10,528 nucleotides of DNA from positions 1 through 10,528 of the forward strand of contig DAOVTC010000022.1 in the NCBI GenBank assembly GCA_030633285.1, written 5' to 3'. A program made the translations under genes and the position numbers. Below are positions 1 to 5,676 of this stretch, in pieces. Origin of the DNA: Flavobacteriaceae bacterium. GTDB taxonomy: Bacteria; Bacteroidota; Bacteroidia; Flavobacteriales; Flavobacteriaceae. Numbering within the stretch: the stretch's first letter is position 1; every line of letters starts with the position of its first letter. The notes under the pieces were generated by a model. The model saw only the letters and a program-made list of their open reading frames with translations, was not told where the DNA came from and did no database searches.

Positions 1-637
1 TGGTGCATTCACAATTTATGGCTGGTCAAATTTATTTGAATATCCAAAATATTTTAATGATGGTACTGTTGCAATTGCTATTGCCACAATACTTTTTTTA
101 ATTCCTTCAAAAAAGGAAAAAGGAAAATTTTTATTAGATTGGAAAACTGCAGAAAAAATTCCATGGGAAATTATATTACTTTTCGGAGGTGGTTTTGCTC
201 TAGCAACTGGATTTAAAGAATCTGGTTTGTCTCTTTGGTTTGGTGAACAACTAATTTGGTTAAAAACCGTGCATCCACTACTAATCATTTTAACCATAAC
301 ATTTTTAGTTACGTTTTTAACCGAAATAACCTCAAATACAGCAACCGTTGAAACTTTTTTACCAGTATTAGCAGGTTTGGCGTTAAGCGTTGAAATAAAC
401 CCATTACTTTTTATGCTACCAGCAACTATTGCAGGGTCATTAGCCTTTATGTTACCAGTTGCAACTCCTCCAAATGCTATAGTTTTTGGTACAAAACGGC
501 TACAAATAATTGATATGTCAAAAACCGGTTTTATATTAAATCTTGTTGGAATAGTACTAGTTACCTTAGTCACCTATTATATTGGTACTTATATATTTAA
601 CATTCAATTAGACTTACTTCCTTCATGGGCAAAATAA
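1..637 (+). CDS. DASS/SLC13-family sodium:anion symporter, C-terminal part (5' end outside window)
   Basis: This is the last 211 codons of an inner-membrane carrier. The frame is already open at base 2 with no start, so the gene begins before the window. Family membership (divalent anion:Na+ symporter; dicarboxylates, sulfate or phosphate) rests on two signatures. One is the glycine-rich hairpin LLFGGGFALATG near bases 176-211. The other is the second SNT motif, SNTAT at 332-346, followed by TVETFLP. In the structurally known relative VcINDY, SNT motifs bind substrate and sodium. A further conserved stretch, ATPPNAIVFG at 461-490, precedes a final membrane helix. About four hydrophobic segments or hairpins are visible. 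The last codons overlap the start of the downstream methyltransferase gene by 13 bases, so the two are probably co-transcribed. The substrate cannot be read from this fragment. The family call is firm; no gene symbol is justified. Confidence 0.9.
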   Translation, partial: GAFTIYGWSNLFEYPKYFNDGTVAIAIATILFLIPSKKEKGKFLLDWKTAEKIPWEIILLFGGGFALATGFKESGLSLWFGEQLIWLKTVHPLLIILTITFLVTFLTEITSNTATVETFLPVLAGLALSVEINPLLFMLPATIAGSLAFMLPVATPPNAIVFGTKRLQIIDMSKTGFILNLVGIVLVTLVTYYIGTYIFNIQLDLLPSWAK

Positions 638-1344
638 TCAATAATGACATTATAGGTCAAGCTTTATTAGATTATCAGTTAGGCAATTTTACTGAAAATA
701 TAATTACTTATTCCTCTATCGCAGGAATAGACGAGATGGATATACCTTTTCTCTTTCGATCTATTGATGAAATGCCAATAATAGAACAAAAAGCCATGCA
801 ATTATGTAGTGGAAATATTCTAGATGTAGGATGTGGTTCTGGAAGTCATGCTTTACATCTTCAAAATAAAAAACTTCAAGTTAAAGCCATTGATATTTCA
901 AAAGGAGCAATTGAAACTTGCACTTTACGTGGAATTAAAAACGCTAAAGTTCAAGATATATGGCATATTAAAAATGAAAAATTTGATACTGTTTTGGCTT
1001 TAATGAACGGAATAGGAATATGTGGAAAATTAGAATATTTAACACCATTTTTACTTCATTTAAAATCTTTATTAAATCCTAACGGACAAATATTGGTAGA
1101 TTCATTGGATGCTATTAATATATATGAAGTTGTAACTAAAGAAACTATTTTAGCTGACAATAAAAATTATTATGGTGAAGTAGTTTTTGAATTAATATAT
1201 AAAAATCAATTTAGCAAACTGTTTAATTGGTTGTTTGTTGATTTTCAAACTTTAGAATCTCACGCCAAAAAAGCTGGCTTAAAATGTGAATTGATAAAAG
1301 AAGGTTATCATTATGATTTTTTAGTGAAAATGACTATTTCTTAA
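625..1344 (+). CDS. class I SAM-dependent methyltransferase
   Basis: A 239-residue soluble protein with a Rossmann-type methyltransferase core. Motif I is ILDVGCGSGSH at residues 65-75, the glycine loop that binds S-adenosylmethionine. Strand 2 ends in an acidic residue, VKAIDIS with D90, which usually contacts the ribose of SAM. The strand-4 region is FDTVLALMNGIG (about 120-131), followed by a helix and the LNPNGQILVDS strand (150-160). The roughly 60 N-terminal residues and the C-terminal part (VDFQTLESHAKKAGLKCE and after) probably form the substrate cap. Nothing in them reveals whether the substrate is a small molecule, an RNA or a protein. The ATG at 625 lies inside the last codons of the symporter gene, giving a 13-base overlap. 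This fits translational coupling. The first 38 residues before the next Met contain few family-diagnostic positions, so a later start at M38 is possible but less likely. Confidence 0.88.
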   Translation: MGKIINNDIIGQALLDYQLGNFTENIITYSSIAGIDEMDIPFLFRSIDEMPIIEQKAMQLCSGNILDVGCGSGSHALHLQNKKLQVKAIDISKGAIETCTLRGIKNAKVQDIWHIKNEKFDTVLALMNGIGICGKLEYLTPFLLHLKSLLNPNGQILVDSLDAINIYEVVTKETILADNKNYYGEVVFELIYKNQFSKLFNWLFVDFQTLESHAKKAGLKCELIKEGYHYDFLVKMTIS

Positions 1345-1369
1345 CGTGGATTTGTTTATTTGGTAGGTT

Positions 1370-1394
1370 AGTAAAATCATTTTATTTACTTTTT
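1370..1394 (+). terminator. possible weak terminator hairpin after the methyltransferase gene
   Basis: AGTAAA (1370-1375) can pair with TTTACT (1385-1390) around a 9-base loop, and five T residues run from 1390 to 1394. It lies 25 bases after the methyltransferase stop codon, where a terminator for the symporter-methyltransferase transcript would be expected. The stem is only six mostly A:T pairs, so it may be chance in such AT-rich DNA. Confidence 0.28.
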
Positions 1395-1470
1395 GATACT
1401 CTGTGTATGTCTATTTAGCAACAAGTTGCAAATTATATTTTCTTAAATTCTCATCGTAATCTACTATATC

Positions 1471-1488
1471 TATCAAAACTTTTTGATA
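1471..1488. repeat. perfect 8-bp inverted repeat in the convergent spacer
   Basis: TATCAAAA (1471-1478) and TTTTGATA (1481-1488) are exact reverse complements separated by CT. They lie between the convergent methyltransferase and MFS genes. A 7-bp stem with a 4-base loop could form in RNA from either strand, but neither strand shows a T-run straight after it. It could be part of a bidirectional terminator, a protein-binding dyad or chance. The rest of the 179-bp spacer (1345-1523) holds nothing I recognise apart from this and the hairpin at 1370-1394. Confidence 0.35.
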
Positions 1489-1523
1489 AACCCTAAACAA
1501 ATCCATAGATAAACAACTCAACA

Positions 1524-2720
1524 TTATACATCCCGTTTAACTAATCTATTGAGCCAAATCAATAAAAAACAAGCCACCAATAAAAGAAAAGCCATAAGGT
1601 ACCAAGTATAAGCAAATCCATATTTATCAGATAAATGCATACCAACATTTGGTCCGAGTATATGTGCAAATGAAAATGACATACTATACATGGCCATATA
1701 TTCACCTTGATTTCCTCTTTGAGATCTATCTAAAGCATAAGAATTTGAAAATGGGAATCCCAACATTTCTCCAAATGTCATAAAAATCATTCCAATAACA
1801 ACAATTCCAATCCATGTGGTAAAATTTAAGACTAAAAAGCTAATTCCCAATAAAAAAGTACCAAATACAACTATTTTTAATCCTTCTATTTTACTTTTTT
1901 CTAAATTGTGCACAATAGGCATTTCCATTAAAAAAATTAACAACCCATTCATCGCCAAAAGCAAACCTATTTGTTGTTCATCCATTTTCATATTTTGATT
2001 ATAAAATAATGGAAGTGTAGAGAAATATTGCATAAAAGTAAATCCGATAAGGAACATAGCAAACCAAAACACCATGTATTGCTTATCACGAAAAGGAGAA
2101 AGTTTTGATTTTATATTCTCTTCATTTTTCTTTTCAGAAGATTGCTTTTGAGATAAATATTTTAAAATAAATAATGCAGCAATAATGCATGAAATACCAT
2201 CAACCCAAAATAAACCTTGATAACTTATATTGGCAATAATTAGACCTCCAATGGCAGGTCCTAAAGAAAATCCTAAATTAATTGCTAGGCGAATTAATGT
2301 AACTGATCGTGTTCTGTTTTCTTCTTTACTATAATCAGCTAAAGCCACCCAAATTGCAGGTCGAAAAGCATCAGCCACTAAAGTCAATATAAAAACTCCC
2401 GCACAAAGAGCATAAAAAGAATAAATATATTGTAGTGCTAAAAATGCTATTCCTGTTAAAATCAAACTGACATACATCACTTTATAGTAACCAATTTTAT
2501 CAGTAAGTTTTCCTCCAAAATAAACGCCTATGACAGATCCAAATCCATAAAAAGTCATTATCCATCCTACTTGTCCTAAAGTAAATCCCAAATATTTGGT
2601 TAGATATAACGACAAAAAAGGTATAACCATAGCTCCTGCCCTGTTTATTAAGGTCGTTAAAGCCAGAAACCATACTTCTTTTGATAATCCCTTGTAAGGG
2701 GAAATAATTTTAGTTAGCAT
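1524..2720 (-). CDS. MFS transporter, probable drug/metabolite:H+ antiporter type
   Basis: A 398-residue, very hydrophobic inner-membrane protein of the size expected for a 12-helix major facilitator. Motif A lies between helices 2 and 3 as GGKLTDKIGYYK (residues 69-80). Helix 4-5 carries LIRLAINLGFSLGPAIGG (142-159), which combines a motif-B arginine (R144) with the GP..GG motif C typical of antiporters. A charged, Lys/Glu-rich cytoplasmic loop around 190-212 separates the two six-helix halves. Motifs A and C together suggest a DHA1-like exporter related to the YdhP/MdtH/YfcJ types, but the substrate is unknown. The ATG at 2720 is followed at once by a plausible cytoplasmic N-terminus and helix 1. 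The gene stands alone, convergent with the methyltransferase gene and divergent from the DUF1684 gene. A promoter-like sequence lies so close upstream that its mRNA would be nearly leaderless. Confidence 0.9.
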   Translation of the reverse strand: MLTKIISPYKGLSKEVWFLALTTLINRAGAMVIPFLSLYLTKYLGFTLGQVGWIMTFYGFGSVIGVYFGGKLTDKIGYYKVMYVSLILTGIAFLALQYIYSFYALCAGVFILTLVADAFRPAIWVALADYSKEENRTRSVTLIRLAINLGFSLGPAIGGLIIANISYQGLFWVDGISCIIAALFILKYLSQKQSSEKKNEENIKSKLSPFRDKQYMVFWFAMFLIGFTFMQYFSTLPLFYNQNMKMDEQQIGLLLAMNGLLIFLMEMPIVHNLEKSKIEGLKIVVFGTFLLGISFLVLNFTTWIGIVVIGMIFMTFGEMLGFPFSNSYALDRSQRGNQGEYMAMYSMSFSFAHILGPNVGMHLSDKYGFAYTWYLMAFLLLVACFLLIWLNRLVKRDV

Positions 2721-2750
2721 TTTGTAAAGATAATTATTTCAGTATCTTTA
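2721..2750 (+). promoter_or_regulatory. candidate flavobacterial-type promoter for the DUF1684 gene
   Basis: Read on the plus strand, TTTG (2721-2724) is followed after 18 bases by TATCTTTA (2743-2750). This is again one mismatch from TAnnTTTG. It predicts a start near 2756 and a leader of about 50 bases before the ATG at 2807. Its -7-like box is the exact inverted copy of the minus-strand box at 2725-2732. Confidence 0.42.
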
Positions 2751-2757
2751 ATCCAAA
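2725..2757 (-). promoter_or_regulatory. candidate flavobacterial-type promoter for the MFS gene
   Basis: Read on the minus strand, TTTG (2757-2754) is followed after 21 bases by TATCTTTA (2732-2725). This matches the Bacteroidota pattern TTG-N17-23-TAnnTTTG at all but the last base. The -7-like box ends 4 bases before the MFS ATG at 2720, so transcription would start at or near the start codon. Confidence is limited by the AT-rich background. Confidence 0.4.
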
Positions 2758-2806
2758 CTCTGTTATCACTTAAAATTATAGTAATATTCTATAAACTAAT
2801 TTAAAG

Positions 2807-3412
2807 ATGAAAAAAATTATTATTATTTCAATTTGTCTTATTACACTTCAATTATCTGCACAAGAAAATAAAAATGTAAAAGATTCTCGAAAATTTCAAC
2901 AAAAATTAAATAAAGAATTTGCAAACAAAGAGGAAAGCCCTTTAACAGAAGAAGATTTTAAAACCTTTAAATCACTTGATTTTTTTCCAATTGATACTGC
3001 ATATATTGTTGTTGCCCAATTAAAGTTTATCAAAAATAGTAAGTCTTTTGGCATGAAAACAACAACTGATAGGTTACCTGTTTACAAATTATACGCAATT
3101 GCAACTTTTAAAATTGAAGGGATTGAATATAGTTTAGAAATTTATCAAAATCAAAAATTAATATTAACTACTGATTATGAAGACTATTTATTTTTACCAT
3201 TTACTGATAAAACAAATGGTGAGAGCACTTATGGTGGTGGTAGATATCTTGATTTAAAAATTCCTGATGGAGACACAACAGTTATTGATTTTAACAAGGC
3301 TTACAATCCGTACTGTGCATATAATCACAAATATTCTTGCCCAATTCCTCCAAAGGCAAATCAACTAGATGTTGAAATCAATGCAGGAGTAAAAGCTTAT
3401 GAAGAGCATTAG
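2807..3412 (+). CDS. secreted DUF1684-family protein
   Basis: A 201-residue protein with a clear Sec signal peptide: KK at positions 2-3, a hydrophobic stretch to about residue 16, and a likely cleavage after LSA (A18) before QEN. There is no lipobox cysteine at the cleavage site, so it is probably soluble in the periplasm or exported. The C-terminal half carries the DUF1684 hallmarks: an aromatic/glycine turn TYGGGRYLDL (141-150), then VIDFNKAYNPYCAYN (159-173) and SCPIPPKANQLDVEI (177-191). Cysteines 170 and 178 and the NPYC/CPIPP pattern are typical of the family. I know of no established biochemical function. The middle (about 90-117) reads as antiparallel strands. The ATG at 2807 is chosen because the signal peptide starts exactly there. 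It is divergent from the MFS gene and convergent with crcB, so it is probably transcribed alone. Confidence 0.88.
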   Translation: MKKIIIISICLITLQLSAQENKNVKDSRKFQQKLNKEFANKEESPLTEEDFKTFKSLDFFPIDTAYIVVAQLKFIKNSKSFGMKTTTDRLPVYKLYAIATFKIEGIEYSLEIYQNQKLILTTDYEDYLFLPFTDKTNGESTYGGGRYLDLKIPDGDTTVIDFNKAYNPYCAYNHKYSCPIPPKANQLDVEINAGVKAYEEH

Positions 3413-3414
3413 TG

Positions 3415-3442
3415 ATTTGAAAATTAGGGAATTTGAAAATTA
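3415..3442. repeat. two direct copies of ATTTGAAAATTA
   Basis: ATTTGAAAATTA occurs at 3415-3426 and again at 3431-3442, separated by GGGA. Each copy is itself a small inverted repeat (ATTT-GA-AAAT). The pair starts two bases after the DUF1684 stop, in the 64-bp convergent spacer before crcB. Similar TTTGAAAAT-rich strings are, from memory, common between genes in Flavobacteriaceae. Membership of a dispersed repeat family is inferred, not shown. Confidence 0.5.
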
Positions 3443-3476
3443 TTTAATATCTATGGTAAGTAAACACCTAGCTCAA

Positions 3477-3848
3477 TTAAAAATATTTAGCCAAAAATAA
3501 ACCCAAAAACACAGCAGAAATACCTAAAACAAAAGTAATTGCTAGATAAGGCAACATACTAAAATAATCTCCATTTTTAATAAATATATGATTTTCATAA
3601 GCAAAAGTCGAGAAGGTTGTAAAACCTCCACAAAACCCAGTTGCTAATAATAAAGAATGATTTTCTGTTAAAACTCCTGTCTTGGCAGTATAACCAAAAA
3701 TCAAACCAATAATCAAACTACCTAAAATATTAGCTAACATAGTACCAAAAGGCAAAGCATTTTCAAAATTATTGAGTTTTATACTCAATAAATATCTTGC
3801 AACACTTCCTAAACCACCACCTAAAAATACCAATAAAGCTTGTTTCAT
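3477..3848 (-). CDS. crcB: fluoride-specific ion channel CrcB/Fluc
   Basis: A 123-residue protein with four hydrophobic helices, the usual length for a single-domain Fluc channel. It removes cytoplasmic fluoride as an antiparallel homodimer in the inner membrane. Family motifs are all present: GGGLGSVARY (10-19) at the end of helix 1, PFGTMLANILGS (33-44) with the conserved polar Asn40 in helix 2, and GFCGGFTTFSTF (71-82), the helix-3 break that holds the bound sodium and the fluoride-lining residues. Only one copy is visible, consistent with a homodimer. It is the last gene of a three-gene minus-strand run, 26 bp after the BT_3928-family gene. That spacer is too short for a complete fluoride riboswitch, so expression probably comes from the upstream promoter. 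Start at 3848 places the family N-terminus correctly. Confidence 0.95.
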   Translation of the reverse strand: MKQALLVFLGGGLGSVARYLLSIKLNNFENALPFGTMLANILGSLIIGLIFGYTAKTGVLTENHSLLLATGFCGGFTTFSTFAYENHIFIKNGDYFSMLPYLAITFVLGISAVFLGLFLAKYF

Positions 3849-3874
3849 AAATACTTGTTGATTTATTAATGTGT

Positions 3875-4972
3875 TTACAATTTAACCTTATCTGCATCAA
3901 CCCAACTCCATTTACCAATGATGGTTCCTTTATTTAAAGTAACAATGCCTGGATTTGATCTAATAATAGTTTTTAAAGTTGTTTCATCACAAAAAAGTAA
4001 ATCAAAATCAAATTTATAATCATTTTTAATTTTTAAAAAATCATCTTCTGTTGATGCTGAAAAATAATAAACCGTATATCCATTTTGTAGAGCTTTATCA
4101 CTAAGCTCTTTTATTTTAACCAAGCCTTTTTCATTTGATTTTCGCAAATTATAAGCAACAATTAACATCAATCGCTCTTTTTGCATCAAATTATCAGTAA
4201 TATCTTCTCCATTACTTTCCATTGTAAAATCGTGAATTGGTGGCTCATAACCTTCTTCAATAGTTTTTGTTTTTCTATCAACGAATGTTGCTCCTTCTAT
4301 ATTCCAAGGTTTTTCTTCAGTAGTAAATACTTTATCTTCACCATCAATATTATAAATCCATGTATCTTCAAAAATAGGTTCCTGAGCATTATCTGGTATT
4401 ATCATTCCTTCGGGAATATTTTTACCAACAGCGTAAGGTCTAAAATCAATTATTGGTAGATGTTTAAGAACATAAAATGTTAAAAACACAGAAACTATAA
4501 AAGAAAATATTGCGATTCTTTTTGCAAAAGTTTCAGTAAATAATGGCTGAATATCATAAACTCTAATAATGAGATAAATAATTAAAGCAATTAGTATTAT
4601 ATTTTTATAAAATGTTTCCCATGGGGTTAATTTAATGGCATCACCAAAACATCCACAGTCTGTAACCTTATCAAAATATGCTGAATACCAAGTTAAAAAT
4701 AAGAATATCAAAGTAAGAACAAACAAACTCCAAACAGTAATTTTAGGCTTAAACCCAACTAATAGCTTAACTCCTAATATAATTTCAGCTATAATTAATA
4801 CTATAGAAAATTGTAATGCATAAGGTGTTAAAAACTCTAAATTTAGAACATCCGCACCAAAATATTCTTCAAATTTATATTGTGATCCAAGAGGATCTAT
4901 CAATTTTACAAAACCTGAAAAAATAAATGTTACTGATACAAGTAATCTTACTATTTGTGTAAGTATATTCAT
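3875..4972 (-). CDS. BT_3928-family DoxX/MauE-like membrane protein with thioredoxin-like C-terminal domain
   Basis: A 365-residue two-part protein. The N-terminal part (about 1-170) is a DoxX/MauE-like bundle: helix 1 VRLLVSVTFIFSGFVKLIDP (8-27), two more helices to about 95, then TDCGCFGDAIKLTPWETFYKN (104-124). The last stretch includes the CGC motif seen in MauE-type proteins. Helices follow near 125-136 and 152-170. The C-terminal part from about 246 (HDFTMESNGEDITD) looks thioredoxin-like: a strand LMLIVAYNL (268-276), a helix, a strand YTVYYFSAS (299-307), and a cis-proline-like SNPGIVTLNKGTIIGKW (339-355). It lacks the catalytic CxxC. It probably sits in the inner membrane. A redox or assembly role is inferred from the fold only; I know of no demonstrated function. 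It lies 47 bp after the DUF1599 gene and 26 bp before crcB on the same strand. A DUF1599 neighbour is, from memory, usual for this family. Confidence 0.8.
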   Translation of the reverse strand: MNILTQIVRLLVSVTFIFSGFVKLIDPLGSQYKFEEYFGADVLNLEFLTPYALQFSIVLIIAEIILGVKLLVGFKPKITVWSLFVLTLIFLFLTWYSAYFDKVTDCGCFGDAIKLTPWETFYKNIILIALIIYLIIRVYDIQPLFTETFAKRIAIFSFIVSVFLTFYVLKHLPIIDFRPYAVGKNIPEGMIIPDNAQEPIFEDTWIYNIDGEDKVFTTEEKPWNIEGATFVDRKTKTIEEGYEPPIHDFTMESNGEDITDNLMQKERLMLIVAYNLRKSNEKGLVKIKELSDKALQNGYTVYYFSASTEDDFLKIKNDYKFDFDLLFCDETTLKTIIRSNPGIVTLNKGTIIGKWSWVDADKVKL

Positions 4973-5019
4973 TTTATTTTTGTGTTTTAATACTAAAGAG
5001 ATATGTCTTAATGTAATTT

Positions 5020-5553
5020 CTATTCCATCAAAATTAAAGCAAAAACAGCATAGTTTATCATATCTTGATAATTCGCATCAATACCTTCAGAAACTAAAGT
5101 TAACCCTTGGTTATTCTCAATTTGTTTAACTCTAAGCAATTTTTGTAAAATTAAATCAGTCAATGAGCTAATTCTCATTTCACGCCATGCCTCACCATAA
5201 TCATGATTTTTATTCTCCATCAATCGTTTCGTTTCAGATAAATGTTTGTCATATAACTTTACAGCTTCTTCAACATTTAAATCGGGTTGATCTACTATTC
5301 CTCTTTCAATTTGAATCAATGCCATTACAGAATAGTTGATTATTCCAATAAATTCCGGTATTTCATCTTCCTCTACTTTCCTTACATTGTTTTCTTGTAA
5401 CTGTCTAATTCTTTGGGCTTTGATAAATATTTGATCTGTTAAAGATGGCAAACGCAATATGCGCCACGCACTACCATAATCATTCATTTTTTTTATAAAA
5501 AGTGAGCGACATTTTTCCGTAACTTCATCGTATTGTTTTATTGTTTTATGCAT
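5020..5553 (-). CDS. DUF1599 (Nmad1-like) protein with two copies of the domain
   Basis: A 177-residue soluble, probably all-helical protein made of two similar halves. Residues 21-83 (KKMNDYGSAWRILRLPSLTD... to INYSVMALIQIE) align by eye with 113-177 (ENKNHDYGEAWREMRISSLTD... to INYAVFALILME). Shared positions include DYG.AWR, R..SLTD, the K..R..QI/QL.ENN helix and the INY.V.ALI..E ending. Pfam names DUF1599 as nucleotide-modification-associated domain 1 because of phage relatives; what this chromosomal version does is not established. The conserved acidic and tryptophan/arginine positions suggest a binding site in each half. It is the first gene of the minus-strand group with the BT_3928-family gene and crcB. 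The ATG at 5553 lies 123 bp from the divergent LOG gene. No signal peptide or membrane segment is present. Confidence 0.85.
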   Translation of the reverse strand: MHKTIKQYDEVTEKCRSLFIKKMNDYGSAWRILRLPSLTDQIFIKAQRIRQLQENNVRKVEEDEIPEFIGIINYSVMALIQIERGIVDQPDLNVEEAVKLYDKHLSETKRLMENKNHDYGEAWREMRISSLTDLILQKLLRVKQIENNQGLTLVSEGIDANYQDMINYAVFALILME

Positions 5554-5614
5554 GTAAATAGTATAAATACAGAGATTTCTGTTTTTGATTTATCGAAACG
5601 AATTTATAAAAATC

Positions 5615-5648
5615 TTGTGATATATTATCATTGGTTTGTTTATTTTTA
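5615..5648 (+). promoter_or_regulatory. weak candidate promoter for the LOG-family gene
   Basis: TTG at 5615-5617 is followed after 23 bases by TATTTTTA at 5641-5648, one mismatch from TAnnTTTG. It predicts a start about 20 bases before the ATG at 5677. The spacing is at the long limit and the region is very AT-rich. I found no convincing promoter on the minus strand for the DUF1599 operon in the same spacer. Confidence 0.22.
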
Positions 5649-5676
5649 CAGAAATTTTACTAAAAAGATATCTTGT

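Noticed and set aside
16..573. Long open minus-strand frame over the symporter gene
   Set aside because: It lies antisense to a frame with clear DASS motifs and its translation is a low-complexity mix with no recognisable domain; a shadow of AT-rich coding DNA.
4181..4459. Open plus-strand frame inside the BT_3928-family gene
   Set aside because: Rich in Phe, Ile, Asn and Cys with no domain pattern, and fully antisense to a well-supported gene. The similar frames at 1816-1998, 4635-4823, 7761-7949 and 9547-9777 were rejected on the same grounds.
5569..5582. Short hairpin ACAGA-GATT-TCTGT in the DUF1599/LOG spacer
   Set aside because: Only five base pairs with no T-run; expected by chance in 123 bp of AT-rich DNA and not placed as a terminator for either divergent gene.
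5533..5676. 48-residue N-terminal extension of the LOG-family protein
   Set aside because: The extension (rich in Tyr, Phe, Ile and Asn) is not part of the family, would overlap the divergent DUF1599 start codon, and the ATG at 5677 gives the exact family N-terminus.
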